Shown piece after piece: positions 36,067 through 47,064 of a stretch of DNA of 64,000 bases. Both the position numbers and the translations under genes were made by a program. Numbering within the stretch: position 1 is the stretch's first letter; each line of letters starts with the position of its first letter. This DNA is from Pollenia angustigena (lineage: Eukaryota > Arthropoda > Insecta > Diptera > Polleniidae). The stretch is taken from NCBI GenBank assembly GCA_930367215.1, contig OV884057.1, positions 262,712,339-262,776,338 on the forward strand, given 5' to 3'. Below the pieces are notes generated by a model. That model was not told the origin of the DNA and made no database searches. It was given only the letters and a program-made list of their open reading frames with translations.

Positions 36067-36311
36067 CCTGCAGGCGATGAGCCTTGACTAGCCGATTTAA
36101 TACTGCCAGTAGTCATCTGTCTTTGTGGTACTGGATGAGGATGATGCAAAGGCGATGAGGTCAGTGTTTTTGAGAGATTACTACCACTGCTACTCATGTG
36201 TTTGGGCGATGTTGATTCCGGCTGCTGTTTCTTTACACTAGTAGTAATTTCTGAATCTCGGTTTGAATCGTTGTTACCAACTTGATGTTCCATCATTTGA
36301 ACTTTTAACAT
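36067..36311 (-). CDS. First coding exon of an unidentified gene (N-terminal 81 codons)
   Basis: The minus strand has an ATG at 36311 in a good fly context (aacaaaATG), with an in-frame TAA six codons upstream. The frame runs 81 codons plus two bases to a consensus-like donor GTAGGT (36066-36061). Reading on without splicing would hit TAG immediately. The peptide starts MLKVQMMEHQVGNNDSN and is rich in Ser, Pro, Gln and Thr, with SSPLHHPHPVPQRQM and SASQGSSPAG near its end. No folded domain, signal peptide or membrane segment is seen; it looks like the disordered N-terminus of a regulatory protein. Base composition is clearly higher in GC than the flanks. The next exon must begin with one base of the split codon. 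The gene itself is not recognised. The upstream sequence to 37.1 kb may hold the 5' UTR and promoter, but no element is clear. Confidence 0.75.
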
Positions 36312-37147
36312 TTTGTTGCCGTTAAATTACTTCCTTAATATTTGCTGGGTTTATTCTTTAATGACTTAAATTAATTTTTGGCGTAGTAATATTTGGTTTA
36401 TGTGAAATAAAAATTTAATTTTCGTGCTCACAACAACGGCCCCTTTTGGTAAGACATTTTTTGTCATGTTTAATTTCATGTAAATTTTTCTTTTCTTTTA
36501 TTTTTTTTTTTACTTCTTATTTATTATATTTTATGTTAAGCATAATATATTTTTTTAAATTCCCGAATCTAAAAAAAATTTAACTTTTCAATAGCTTGAT
36601 TAAAAGTTTTATTTTATGTTTTACTTTTTGTTAATATTTGGTTTTTATTTTCTTTCATTACATAAAATTTTTCGCGACAATAAAACAATGATTTATCGAT
36701 TTTTTTTATTTTTCTTAACATACTTAATTTGAAAAGTAAAAATAATACAAAAAGTATTTTCACATCTTGATAAACATCTTGATAAAGAAGAATAATCCGG
36801 AATCTTAAGAAATTCGTAGCCAGACTTAATGGCCCCATTTTGAATAAATTAAACGTAGCAGCAACAACAACAAAATATAGTAAACACGTTAATGAAAACA
36901 ACAAATAATTGTAAGGTCGATTTTTTTTTTTTTTTTTTGTTTAAACAATTTTGATAAAATGGAAAATAGAAAGTTTTTTAGGAAGCTAACACAACAATTA
37001 TATTAAAATACTTTTAAATTTTCTGAAAGGACGAGAAATTAAGGGAATTTTCTTCTAAAGTTTGCGTCCAAATTTTAGTTTTTGTAACATTAAATAGCAG
37101 TAGCTGCTATTTTACCGATGCTGAAAAAATTAAAAAGGAAAATTCTT
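36312..37147. other. Non-coding; possible 5' UTR and promoter side of the 36.1-kb exon
   Basis: AT-rich with poly-T runs (for example 36921-36939). No TATA box with initiator could be chosen with confidence, and no other gene is visible. Confidence 0.3.
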
Positions 37148-37155
37148 ATTTTTAT

Positions 37156-37803
37156 CAGGGACCGTAACAGTTATACCTTTTTTCATAAAAGTCAGATGAA
37201 AACAGTTATTTTTTTATTTTTATTTTTTTGAACAAAAATAACTGCTATTTTTTGATTTTTATTTTTTCGATCAAAAGTGACAGTTATTTTTTGATTTTTA
37301 TTTTTTTGAGCAAAAATAAAAGTTATTCTCTAAAGAAATGTACGTGATTTAATAATTTAGTTGAATTAAAATTTTTATTTTAGTGTGTAATTATCATTGG
37401 AATTTCTTATGCACATTAAAATAATTATTAAAAGTCATCTAAATTATTAAAACACGTACATTTCTTTAGAGAATAACTTTTATTTTTGCTCGAAAAAATA
37501 AAAATCAAAAAATAACTGTTACTTTTGATCGAAAAAATAAAAATCAAAAAATAACAGTTATTTTTGTTCAACAAAATAAAAATCAAAAAATAACTGTTAT
37601 TTTTGTTCAAAAAAATAAAAATCAAAATATAACTGTTATTTTTGATCGAAAAAATAAAAATCAAAATTTTAAAAATCAATATATTTTATCATTGACAAGT
37701 GCATAAGGAACAATATGGTATACTTGAATCAGTTTTTCGACGTTTACTTCTATGTGCTTTTTTTGTTTTAAAATTCCAATATAACTGTTATTTTCGGTAC
37801 CTG
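37156..37803. mobile_element. hAT-type fold-back element made of 39-bp repeats
   Basis: The ends CAGGGACCG and, reversed, CAGGTACCG are flanked by a perfect 8-bp duplication ATTTTTAT (37148-37155, 37804-37811). The two arms are inverted arrays of a 39-bp unit, joined by about 100 bp. In the right arm five unit starts ('ataac') fall exactly 39 bp apart at 37473, 37512, 37551, 37590 and 37629. Because 39 is divisible by three, the minus strand keeps a 13-residue repeat (NNSYFLIFIFLNK type) open across the array. That frame is a consequence of the repeat, not evidence of a protein. Confidence 0.85.
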
Positions 37804-37811
37804 ATTTTTAT

Positions 37812-39498
37812 AGCAAAAACAGCCAGTAAGTGTTTTTCTGAAGTTTTTTTTAATGGTTTTTCTTATTTTTTTTTTTTGAAAAATTGTATCTGAAAAAATT
37901 GACTGGCACATAATAACAAAAATTGGCTTCAACATAACTAACTCCCTTAATTTTTTTTTTTTTGCATGAGTTGGTGTTAACATATCATACAGTGGAATCG
38001 GAAACTATTAGAGCAGTAAAAGAAGAAGCTGTTGGAAAATTTGTATTAAAACCACCGTGTTAGGAGTTTTATTCCAAAATTATTTTAACAGATTTTGCCT
38101 CTAAAATTCTAAAAATGAAATATTGCTTTTCAATGTTCTTGCAGTTTTTTACTCACAAATCGTTCAATAACTCACGTCCTTAAAGTAATTATTTATGGAA
38201 TATACTAGATTCAGTTCCTAAGCCATTAACCATGTCATCGTCATCTTCCGACTGACTGTTAAACGTTTTTTTTTTTTTTTTTGTTGTGTCTAGCATGGCA
38301 AATGAGTAACATGCTCTTCTCTACTATTTATCTAATTGAATTTAGTTACTTTGTTGTTATTTATTTAGTTATTGTGATATTTTTATGATTTGCTTCTATA
38401 AAACTGATAAATGTGTGACACATCTTCATCTCCCTTTCTTTCACATTCACCCACACGCAAATTCAATTTTGTACTAAAGCGTCAATTTACAATGTAAAAT
38501 TTTTATAGTTGCTGGATAAAATATTAAAATATTCCGATTTTGCTCATACAACTAAAAACGTATAAGCAAATGTAACAACAAATACTCATGTGATAGATGA
38601 AAAGAAAGAGAGCATGGGAAATGAAATGTTTCCGTTTGACTTTAATAGTGCAAATTAAAAAGGAAATGTAGAATAATTTAAAATATACTCATACTAATGA
38701 ACTACAAACTACACTAAATAAAAATTCTCGCAAAAAAAGACACTCACCAAAACAGGTGACGATTAAATTGAATTGATTGTGAATACACTTAACGAAATAA
38801 AGTGATTTAATTTAGAAATTATAACACAAATCAATTGAAGTAAAACATTTTAGAAGCAAAACCCCGTAAAAATTTGGAAACATAGCGATATTTTATAATT
38901 TGAAATTTTGAAAATTTTATTTTTTACAATTGTCCACTGTTTTAATTTAAGAGTTAGATAATCTTTATAACATTTAAACAATATATTATTCGATATACAT
39001 ATATACAAGTTTCGGGAAAAATCGCTAAACTTAAGAAAAATCTATCAAACTAAAAATTGGCCAAAATCGTTGAATGGAAAGAAATTTTCTAAAACAGGTT
39101 TAGTAGGTTACATTTGTTTTAACGTATAAAACTTTTTGTTATTTGGAAGTATTACATTAAATAATATTTTAATCATTACACTAGAAACGGTTAAAAATTA
39201 AAAAGTTGTAAAGTTTCTTTTTACATAAAATAATTACCAAGCTATTATTAGCTGATATGAATTCTTGTTTGTCTTAGAATAATAATACAATGATATTTGT
39301 AGGGTCCAACCAAACGTTCGGGTAAAATGTTCGGTAAAATTTTCCAAGAACACTGAACTTTGTAGAAATAAGTTAATTAAGTATCAGCGTTCTCAGTTTT
39401 AGGGATTTTACCACAAATAGAGGATTTTTTTTGTAAATGGGGATAAATATTTCTCGAAGATTCCCAGGAATTTTTTTTAGGGAAATACGCATATTTCG
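37812..39498. other. Non-coding stretch
   Basis: No gene established. Poly-T runs occur at 37952-37963 and 38265-38282. A short acidic minus-strand frame near 38206-38255 was considered as an exon and not accepted. Confidence 0.35.
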
Positions 39499-39990
39499 CT
39501 AATAATACATAATGATAAATGCCATTTGTACAAATTCAAGTCTTCTTTGGTCCAAAACTTTTTTTCTAGTAAGACGCTTGTTGTTCGCAACCGCAGAAAG
39601 AATTTTAGATATGTTTTCTGTACCAACAAGTAACTGTTGTGTTGATTGGGTCTTTTCTATAATGAATGTAACCAAAAACAAAATTCGCAATAGAAGGCAG
39701 AATAAGTAATTCGATGCTCTTCTTAGAACAAATACGCAATTTAAAAAATTTATTCCATCTTTCCGAATGCTCACACTTTTTCCTGCAAACAACATGTAAT
39801 ACAAAATTTGGTTCTCGGTTAAATAAAAATTGAAAGAATTTGATTTTCATACGACTGGTATATTCAGCTCGTTTGCACGACCAGTTGCAACGTGTAGGGG
39901 TGCATAAAAACTCAAACATAAAAGCAGTAGTCAAAAAGTAACACCGACAAGCGTTTTCTGTGCTGCTAAACCACTTTTCTCCTTCCAAAG
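39499..39990 (-). pseudogene. Possible decayed coding segment, family unknown
   Basis: Two overlapping minus-strand frames (39605-39988 and 39499-39804) cover a stretch less AT-rich than its flanks. They include Cys/His-rich FLCTPTRCNWSCKRAEY and charged QLLVGTENISKILSAVANNK then RLTRKKVLDQRRLEFVQ. The change of frame in the middle looks like a broken gene, perhaps a transposon protein. No family motif could be named, and chance cannot be excluded. Confidence 0.25.
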
Positions 39991-41975
39991 AACCGACGAG
40001 GCATTAATGCAGAAAAATTTCTTAAGTTGGCTTAAGCTAAATTTGATCTTTGAGATCTTTACATGGAATAGTACACATGGGTTAAAGTTTTTTTTTTATT
40101 TTGTACGATTATTTAGGAAGTTAAGCAAAATTACTTTTTGTTTAATTTTTAAAAACTTATATTTTGATGCGATCTCTAAAAGAAACCACAACCGCAGAAA
40201 AGTAATTATTATATTAGAATAAAAGCAAATTTTCTCCTACAAAACAAACAAAATAGACTTGAGCACTTTTTCCTTATTGCCACCCACAACTCTACCCTTC
40301 GCCTTTATCACTACGACATTTTGATTGTTTAGTAATATCACATTAAAACTACAAATAATACTTTTTAATGCCATGATTTCGTTTATTTGGTTTTAATTAA
40401 ATAAATAAGATACAAAAATTTAAGTTGTTTCTTTATAATAAATAAATTCAGTTTCAGGTCCGGTTTAAGTTGGAGTTCGGTCTTCAAAATCTATCAAAGT
40501 TCGGCGTTGGTCTTAAAAATCTATCGAAATTGTGGTTTAGCTTCGGTCTGCGTTCGGCCGGACACTAAATATCAGTTTTCTCATACGTGAAGGCCATTTA
40601 CCAATTTCAAATCTCAGATAAGATTATTTTATTCATTATATGAAGAATTACTTTTATATTGGTAAATTATTGTTTGTACGACAAATACTACAACAATTAT
40701 TTATCTTGAATTGGTGACGTCTGTTGAAAGTTTTTTCTTCTTCATTAATTTTAAATATTGATATAAATAATTTGTTTGGTCATTAAATAAAACCATTAAT
40801 AAATAAAAAATTAATCAAACAAAATATGTTTTTATAAAAAAAACTTTGTGTTTTAAAGTTTCATACAAAAGATTTTCTCGTTATTTAAATTATTGCATTT
40901 CATTAATATTGTTTAAAATTAAAAAAAAAGATAAACAAAAACCTTTTTTTGTTTGTTAAAGTGCCAACAAAATAAATATTATTTCACGTGTTGCAACAAA
41001 TGTTATTTTTTGTTGATTGTTTGACTGATTGTGTGTCATTGTCTGTCGGTTTTTTTATCTTCGGTATGTTTTGGGTCACAGTGCGCACCAATGAAACGAT
41101 GCATTATTTGATGAACATCTGATCCGGTGTGTGTGTATAAGTATTTAAATATCTCTAATCTATTGGAAAAATCCATCCAAAATTTTGTTGTTTTTATGTT
41201 GTTGTTGCCAACGTATTTCATTTCATGGTTGCTTTGAATTTATATGTTAATTTTAGTTACGTTGAAAAATAAAACCAATTATTGTGTTCAATTGTAAACA
41301 AAAGACCCCATATTTCTCGATGTGAAATACTCACACAAATGTGAGTTTAATTTTAGAAAAATTTACAAAATAAAAAATATTTTAAATTTTTTATTTTATC
41401 TTAAAATGTATTAGATTTGTGTACGAAAGATTGGAAGCTACAAATTTCTATTAAAAGGTGTATAATTGTTATATTTATAAGGTTAAAGCCAATTAAGACC
41501 GTGAGATTCTGTAACATTTAAATTTTATTGGTCCACAGATTCGAAATAGTTTGTGGCTTTCATAGTAAATAATTAAATTGGTTTCAAAAACGACTGCCGT
41601 GCCATGTTTTTGCTTAAAATTGTGAACCAACTTTAAACGAGTGTTTGACTTTGATCAAGCGCAGCATAAATGATTTTTAATCTGGTGTGTCAATTCCTTC
41701 ACAAGGTAACAAGAAATAACAGAAAACTTTTCCTCATTGACTAGGGTTTCTACGTAGGACAAATTTTCCGAAACTTTCCCGGAATAATAATTTTGCCATT
41801 AAAGCACGCTAAAAGCAAAACGATGTGCAATGCAACAAAATATTTCTTTTATTGTAAACTACTTAAATTACACTAAAATTGAAATAAATCTAGAAAATAA
41901 TAAGGAATTTCTTTTAAACTCGCTCGTGTACTATGTAAAAGAAAGTACAGGGTTAAATGTATAAAAGCACAAAAC
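39991..41975. other. Non-coding stretch
   Basis: 40440-40560 repeats 'tcggtct' and 'aaaatctatc' motifs, a likely diverged tandem repeat. Nothing else is recognised. Confidence 0.35.
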
Positions 41976-42170
41976 CTTGGATGGGCAGGACACGTGGCAC
42001 GAATGGACGAGAGCAGGCTGCAAAAGTCAATGTAAATCTACGAGATTAGATGCACTAGACGACGAGGACGGGATGGAGAGACTTCGTAAAATACGACTTA
42101 AGAATATTGGGTATTCGAAACTGGCAATAGAATGCCAAATAGAGAAGAATGAAAAGAAGAACTGATCAAG
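41976..42170 (+). pseudogene. C-terminal remnant of a non-LTR retrotransposon reverse transcriptase
   Basis: From 41976 the frame reads LGWAGHVARMDESRLQKSM, the well-known 'WAGHVARMxxxR' block after the reverse transcriptase domain of RTE/Jockey-like non-LTR elements. It is followed, across frameshifts and stops, by RRRGRDG (from the 'GRRGRGRPR' motif), then DLRILGIRNWQ and RRMKRR, matching the usual 'DLxxLGIxxWxxxAxDRxxWK' end. The catalytic domains are absent and the reading frame is broken at least twice. It is a dead 5'-truncated copy. Confidence 0.75.
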
Positions 42171-44762
42171 CATAAGCTCACTCCGAGTATAGCTTTAAGG
42201 TGATAATGTTCTACTTGTAACAATATCAAAGTTTAAACAGAAACATCAACAACAAACAGTGAGTTTATCTCCTCTCACATTCCCAAAAATTACTTTGATA
42301 ATATCCTTAAAACATTTATAATACACATAAACAACAACAAAATCTACTCAAACGCCACTTAGTGTAATCTTTGACTTTCCTCAGAAATGTTGCATTTTGA
42401 ACATAACGATGATTGCAGAAAATGCATTAATAAATACAATTAAAGTCTAAAAGCCAACATTAAAAATTATCGCAATAGCTACAAAAAAAGACAACTTGTA
42501 AAAAATAAGGCGTTAGCAACGATCAACAACATAAAAGTTTTTTAGAAAATCTATTGAAATTGGCAACAAAGTTCTCAAAGCGTTGACTGGTTTTAATCAA
42601 GCCGAAAGATGATTTGCTTGCTCTAATGATCATCATACATACACATTACAAATGTATGTAAACGTACGTTCAGTGATGCGTTAATAACAGTGCAAAAATC
42701 ATTAAAAAAATGAACTGATACGAAAAATTTTTATAATTTAAAAAGCCATATTGCTACCTACCAAATACAGAACGAACATCATGGAAAGGAGTTTCAAACA
42801 AACAATTTTTTACAGATTTTCGTTTGAATTTTCTTTGCTGTAAATGAGACAACATGCACCAAACAGACAGCCAACACGCGAATTTAATTAATGGCTTTAG
42901 CGGTTTTACTTCATCAGGTTGATAGGAACGTGTTGCGTGCCCTCCATTCTTGAATAATGGTAAAAAAATTATAAAAGAATTCAGTTTTTTTCGCTGCCAC
43001 TTCTTCTCTATTTTATGGCCAACATATTTGATGATTGGCCCACAGCCAAATGGAGGTACTGGCGTTGATACCGGTTGTTGACGTCGTTGTTGCAGAGAGT
43101 AAAAAAAAGTTTTTGTGACGTTTTTTTTTTTTTGTTTTTTTTTTTAAGATGTTGTGTTTTGCAGTTCATGTTATTTCTGGATTTGTGTGTAGTTTTTTTC
43201 AGATTTTATATGTTCATGTTTACAAAATATTTTTGACTAAAGGAATGTGGTTTTTGCACCTGTTTTCACATTGTACTAAAAAAAAAACTCCACCGTAGGA
43301 GGCCCAAGTACGTTGAATTTATCATAATTTTGGAATTTCGGAACATTTTGAAATTAAATAAAAAAAAATATGTGAATAAAGTATCATATGACAATGCCAA
43401 ATAAATCAAGGCACAATCTTCACGTCTACAAAATTTTTTTATATTTAGTTCAACTATCTGAAATAGGCAAGTTTTGATTGTAAAAAATAACGGAAACAGA
43501 GCAAATTTTATAAAAAAAATTTTTATTTTAGCATCAATATGACAAGAATCGTGCTTGAATTTTCAATAGCAAGAAAGATCTTTGTCAGTTCTTTTTAGTT
43601 AACAATTCAACATCGATTATCAAAAATCATAGAATGATTGCTTTTTCAACCATAACATGTTGCTATCCTCAATCGATATGCGTGAAAGGTACAGACTTAA
43701 TCATAAAATAGTTGTGGCAAAAAAGCCATAACAAACCAGATTTTTTCTCTAGATGTAGACAAAATTGCTCAAATAATTTCCTGATTTTTTTAAATATTAA
43801 TTTAACGAAAGTTAATTGATCACTTTTTGTAAAGAAAGTTATTTTTGCGCACCAAGCATGTCTACGCGATTGTGATGAGGATGATGATGACGGTGTGCTG
43901 CTACACTACGAATAACATTTTGATGATTAATTTGTTGCCATTGAAACGTGAAGTATCTACGCTCATATTAAATGCTTGTATGACTCGTTCCTTTCGTTGT
44001 ATTAATAGATTCATTTTATATTCTCAAAAAATAATCTTATCGGAAAATATACACAAATTAACAAAATTGCGTTCTTATTTATTTCTGGGATTACCAATTA
44101 CACTGAGAGTAAATTCAACTTTCTATTTTCATTTTGTATTGATAAAACTTTAAAAATGTTTTTAAAAAACACAATTATCTATTGAAAAAAGTTTCAAGTT
44201 AAGACAGATTTTAATTTTATTTTTAACAAAAAAATATTGAGCGTTAGATATAAATTATGAGAATAAATTATTACAAACAAATATTCTTGTAATAACTCGA
44301 CATTTTTAAATCCGGTTTTTCAATAGTTTAACCCCTTAATGGCTTTGGTTGCCTTAAGGCAGCTGTTATTATTGTTTGTACTCAGAAAAGCAATATTTAT
44401 AAGCGCTTAGATGTTTTTTATTTCAAATTTGAATATGTACGTTATTTTAAACATCATCTTTTTCCAAAAGTCTTATTATAAGGAATTTTTTTGTAAACAA
44501 TAAACACAAATATAAAATCTTTTCCATCCGTTAGGGGGTTAAACATCGATAAAAATGTGCTGTTGTTCAACTTCTTATTAAACGTTTTGTTTTTTTTTTC
44601 AATTATACCAGACACATTTCAGTTTTGCAAGGGTCGTCGTAAAGTTAGATTGTAGGTTCTTTAGAATAAACGATATCTCTGTGTTAAACGATTTTTTGGA
44701 TCAAAAACTTTAAACGTCTTTAATGAAAATAACTTTGATAATAAATTTGCAAGTGTTCGTGC
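42171..44762. other. Non-coding, with a decayed 'ataacatg' repeat at 43630-43760
   Basis: A stop-free minus-strand stretch of about 115 codons without an early ATG (42746-43095) and a 102-codon plus frame (43845-44153) were looked at and not accepted. 43630-43760 carries 'aaccataacatgttg' and 'aatagttgtggc' motifs of the family at 32970 and 45225. Confidence 0.35.
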
Positions 44763-45224
44763 CAGTGATGCTAACTAAGTGCTTTTGGCACTATTTATGG
44801 TGATTTTTGATGCCTCAAAACGACAAAATTTTTATCCATAGTGCCAAACTAAAAAAAAAAACCCTAACTTGGTGCTTTTTCAATTTTTCGTTAGTGCCTT
44901 TAGTGCTTTTTGCAATGTTCATTTTCTTCTACCATTTTTTAAAACTACGATTATATAGAGGATGATTTAGTTGAACTTTGCTATTTGGGGTACAATTTTG
45001 AGAAGGCTTGTAAAGATTTTAAGATTTCAAATGATAAAAAAGTGATAAAAGAAAGTTGCATTCATTTTACCAAAAACTTTATTTACGAGGTTAGAGCAAG
45101 GCTTCCTAGCAATTTGGAAATTTAACGTAATGTTGCACTTTTTAGCGTTGACAACATATTTAGTAATCGTAAAAAAACGATGTATTTCGGTAAACATTTT
45201 TTTGAGATGTAGACACTGTTTCAT
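44763..45224 (+). mobile_element. hAT element fragment, left end and transposase part
   Basis: It begins CAGTGATGCTAAC, close to the CAGTGATGCCAAC end of the element at 51664. Several 'agtgctttt' repeats follow, and then a transposase segment. It breaks off where the element at 45225 is inserted. The other end was not found. Confidence 0.6.
44973..45122 (+). pseudogene. hAT transposase fragment (50 codons)
   Basis: It reads YNFEKACKDFKISNDKKVIK then ESCIHFTKNFIYEVRARLPS, ending NLEI before a stop. 'IKxxCxxFxxxxxxxxxxRLPxN' is a conserved pattern in hAT/ZBED-like transposases between the second and third catalytic regions. Further conserved sense continues after the stop (RNVALFSVDNIF). A diverged copy lies on the minus strand at 53600-53775, inside another hAT-like element, which supports the reading. 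Confidence 0.65.
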
Positions 45225-46183
45225 CACGCAAAGAAAAAACATGGTTGTGGTAAACATATTCTAAGAGCAACATATTATGATAAGAATTATGATTGTAGTC
45301 ACCATATTAAGATTATTATCGAATCATATTATGACTAAATATACTCGTACTATTACATCATAATATTTTTCCCTTAATCATATTATTATTCTGTTAATCA
45401 TACTAAGTTAAGAAGTAATCAAATTATTGTCATGTTAATCATAATAAGCTAAGAAGTAATCATATTATCATCATGTTAATCATAATAAATTTAGAAGCAA
45501 GCATATTATGATACAGCACCTTTCATAGCTGTCATAAAAATACAAAATAAATTAAAATATTTTTGCATCGATTTTTTATTTTGTGGCTTTTTACAACTTT
45601 TCTTAATGTTAATCTAATAGCGGAGTTCAATATAAGGCTTGCAAAAGAGCAAATGAAAAATCTGTGGTTTTCATGGGCAACTGCGTGTGTTCATTTTTTC
45701 GATTTTAAGATGTTGATGCCATATTGCCTAATTTTGAACGCTCTGTACATTTTTTTTAAAAAAGATGGATCAATTCAGATTTTTGACGTAATCACCATGT
45801 TTAAAATGTGCAATACCTAGCCCATAGTTTGATCTAGAATTGTTTTTCGGCTTTCCTGAACATGCGGTTGCCCATGTAAACCACAGAAATATCGTAGCAC
45901 TTTCATAAAATATAAGGAAATCTCTGTGTGTTTTGTTGTTGGATTTTACAAAAAAAACTATGATATTTTGCATTTGCACTATTACATCACTAATACTTGA
46001 ATGAACTCCGCTAATATATCAATTTTTTAATTTCTTTAAACTTATTTTTTTTTTTGGAATTATAACTTTTAATTGTTTAACCGCTCAGAAATAAAAAAAC
46101 GACACAACTGCTTCAAAATTATTTTACAAATGGCGCTAACATAATATGATTAGAGTAAAAATAGTTTGATTGCATCTTTAACA
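45225..46183. mobile_element. Element T, copy 1 (truncated at the right)
   Basis: It starts CACGCAAAGAAAAAACATGG and is nearly identical to 49883-50900 over most of its length, including the nested element Z. Similarity stops after 'gattgcatctttaacataa', where a different repeat begins. It lacks one of the tandem 'catgttaatcataataagct' units that copy 2 has. Confidence 0.75.
45619..46012. mobile_element. Element Z inside element T, copy 1
   Basis: The ends AGCGGAGTTCAA and, reversed, AGCGGAGTTCATTCAAG are flanked by AAT on both sides. Inner arms also pair ('tctgtggttttcatgggcaa' with 'ttgcccatgtaaaccacag'). The same element occupies the same place in copy 2 of T. Confidence 0.65.
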
Positions 46184-46262
46184 TAAGCAACCAGTGAAAT
46201 GCGCATTGGAACTAGCTTATACTCCAACAATAAATTACAGTGTATTCATCAAGAATGAATAT
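46184..46262 (+). repeat. Short repeat shared with 63735-63800
   Basis: It shares 'aagcaaccagtgaaatgcgc' and, about 40 bp on, 'cagtgtattcatcaa.aatgaa' with the segment near the right end of the window. Origin unknown. Confidence 0.5.
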
Positions 46263-46784
46263 TTTACACAACAAACAAAATCTTTTTAATGAAAAAGTAC
46301 ATCTTTTTTTAAATTATGAGACTATTGAAATATGTAAGTGAGCGATATGTGAAGACATACATTTAAAGAAAAAGTCTTGCAGAATAATACTTTTATACAG
46401 TTTCGCAACTTTTGTTTTTTTGCTGAACTTACAGAAACTTATTTTAGAAGTTGGGTTAATTGTTAATAGTGCATTGTATAATTAATTTAATTTTTAAGAT
46501 CTTTAAAAAAAATTATCTATATAATTAAAACACTTCAATTCACTTGAATAATATTTTCATAGAAATTTTTAAAAATTAAAAGTTTTTTGGGTGGATTTGA
46601 TTGACCTTTGAAGCATTTCAGATCATCCGTATCTGAGCTGTCGTTTAAGTCCGATTGCTGATATTCAGGAAAAATGTCTATCATATAGTTTATCTGCCAT
46701 ATCAATAGCCGGATATCTAAATATATTTTTAGTCCCTCGGATATAGTTACACAGCAAAGCGCGAACGAATGGAGTAGGTTAAGG
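46263..46784. other. Non-coding; protein-like patch at 46544-46684
   Basis: The minus strand from 46684 can encode 46 residues starting MIDIFPEYQQSDLNDSSDTD. An acceptor-like 'tttttcctgaatatcag' lies within it, but no good donor or family was found. Confidence 0.25.
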
Positions 46785-47064
46785 GGCCAAATATTATATG
46801 CTTAAGTTGCCTTAAGTAAATCTGCGTGTACAATGTACACTGTACATGTTAATCATTTGTTTCAAACCATACAGAGCTTGAATCTTTTGTTAAATTTTAT
46901 GAAACTGTAATTTGCTTAAGCAAAGTGCAAAAATTATCGCACATTCCGTACGGTCTCCAATGTTTTTTTTAAATTGTGCTTTTGTTTTTTAATATGCATT
47001 TGAAAAGCTTTTTGTTAATTTTTAAAAGTAGCTTAAGTAAGCTCATGCATATTACAAGTTGGCC
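46785..47064. mobile_element. Repeat Q, copy 2, inverted GGCCAA ends
   Basis: It starts GGCCAAATATTATATGC and ends GCATATTACAAGTTGGCC, so the ends are imperfect inverted repeats. 'cttaag' occurs repeatedly at both ends. It shares 'atcgcacattccgtacgg' with copy 3. Non-coding. Confidence 0.55.

Noticed and set aside
37428..37679. An 83-codon frame with a 13-residue repeat as a repetitive protein
   Set aside because: The frame is open only because the 39-bp unit is divisible by three; it lies inside a non-coding hAT fold-back.
38206..38255. Acidic minus-strand frame (QSEDDDDMVNGLGTES) as a possible exon
   Set aside because: The upstream side is poly-A on that strand, so there is no pyrimidine tract, and the donor GTATAT is poor.
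42746..43095. A stop-free minus-strand stretch of about 115 codons ending in a GTAGGT donor-like site
   Set aside because: There is no ATG until late and no acceptor at its start, and stop-free runs of this size occur elsewhere here by chance. Composition is K/R/F/L-driven.
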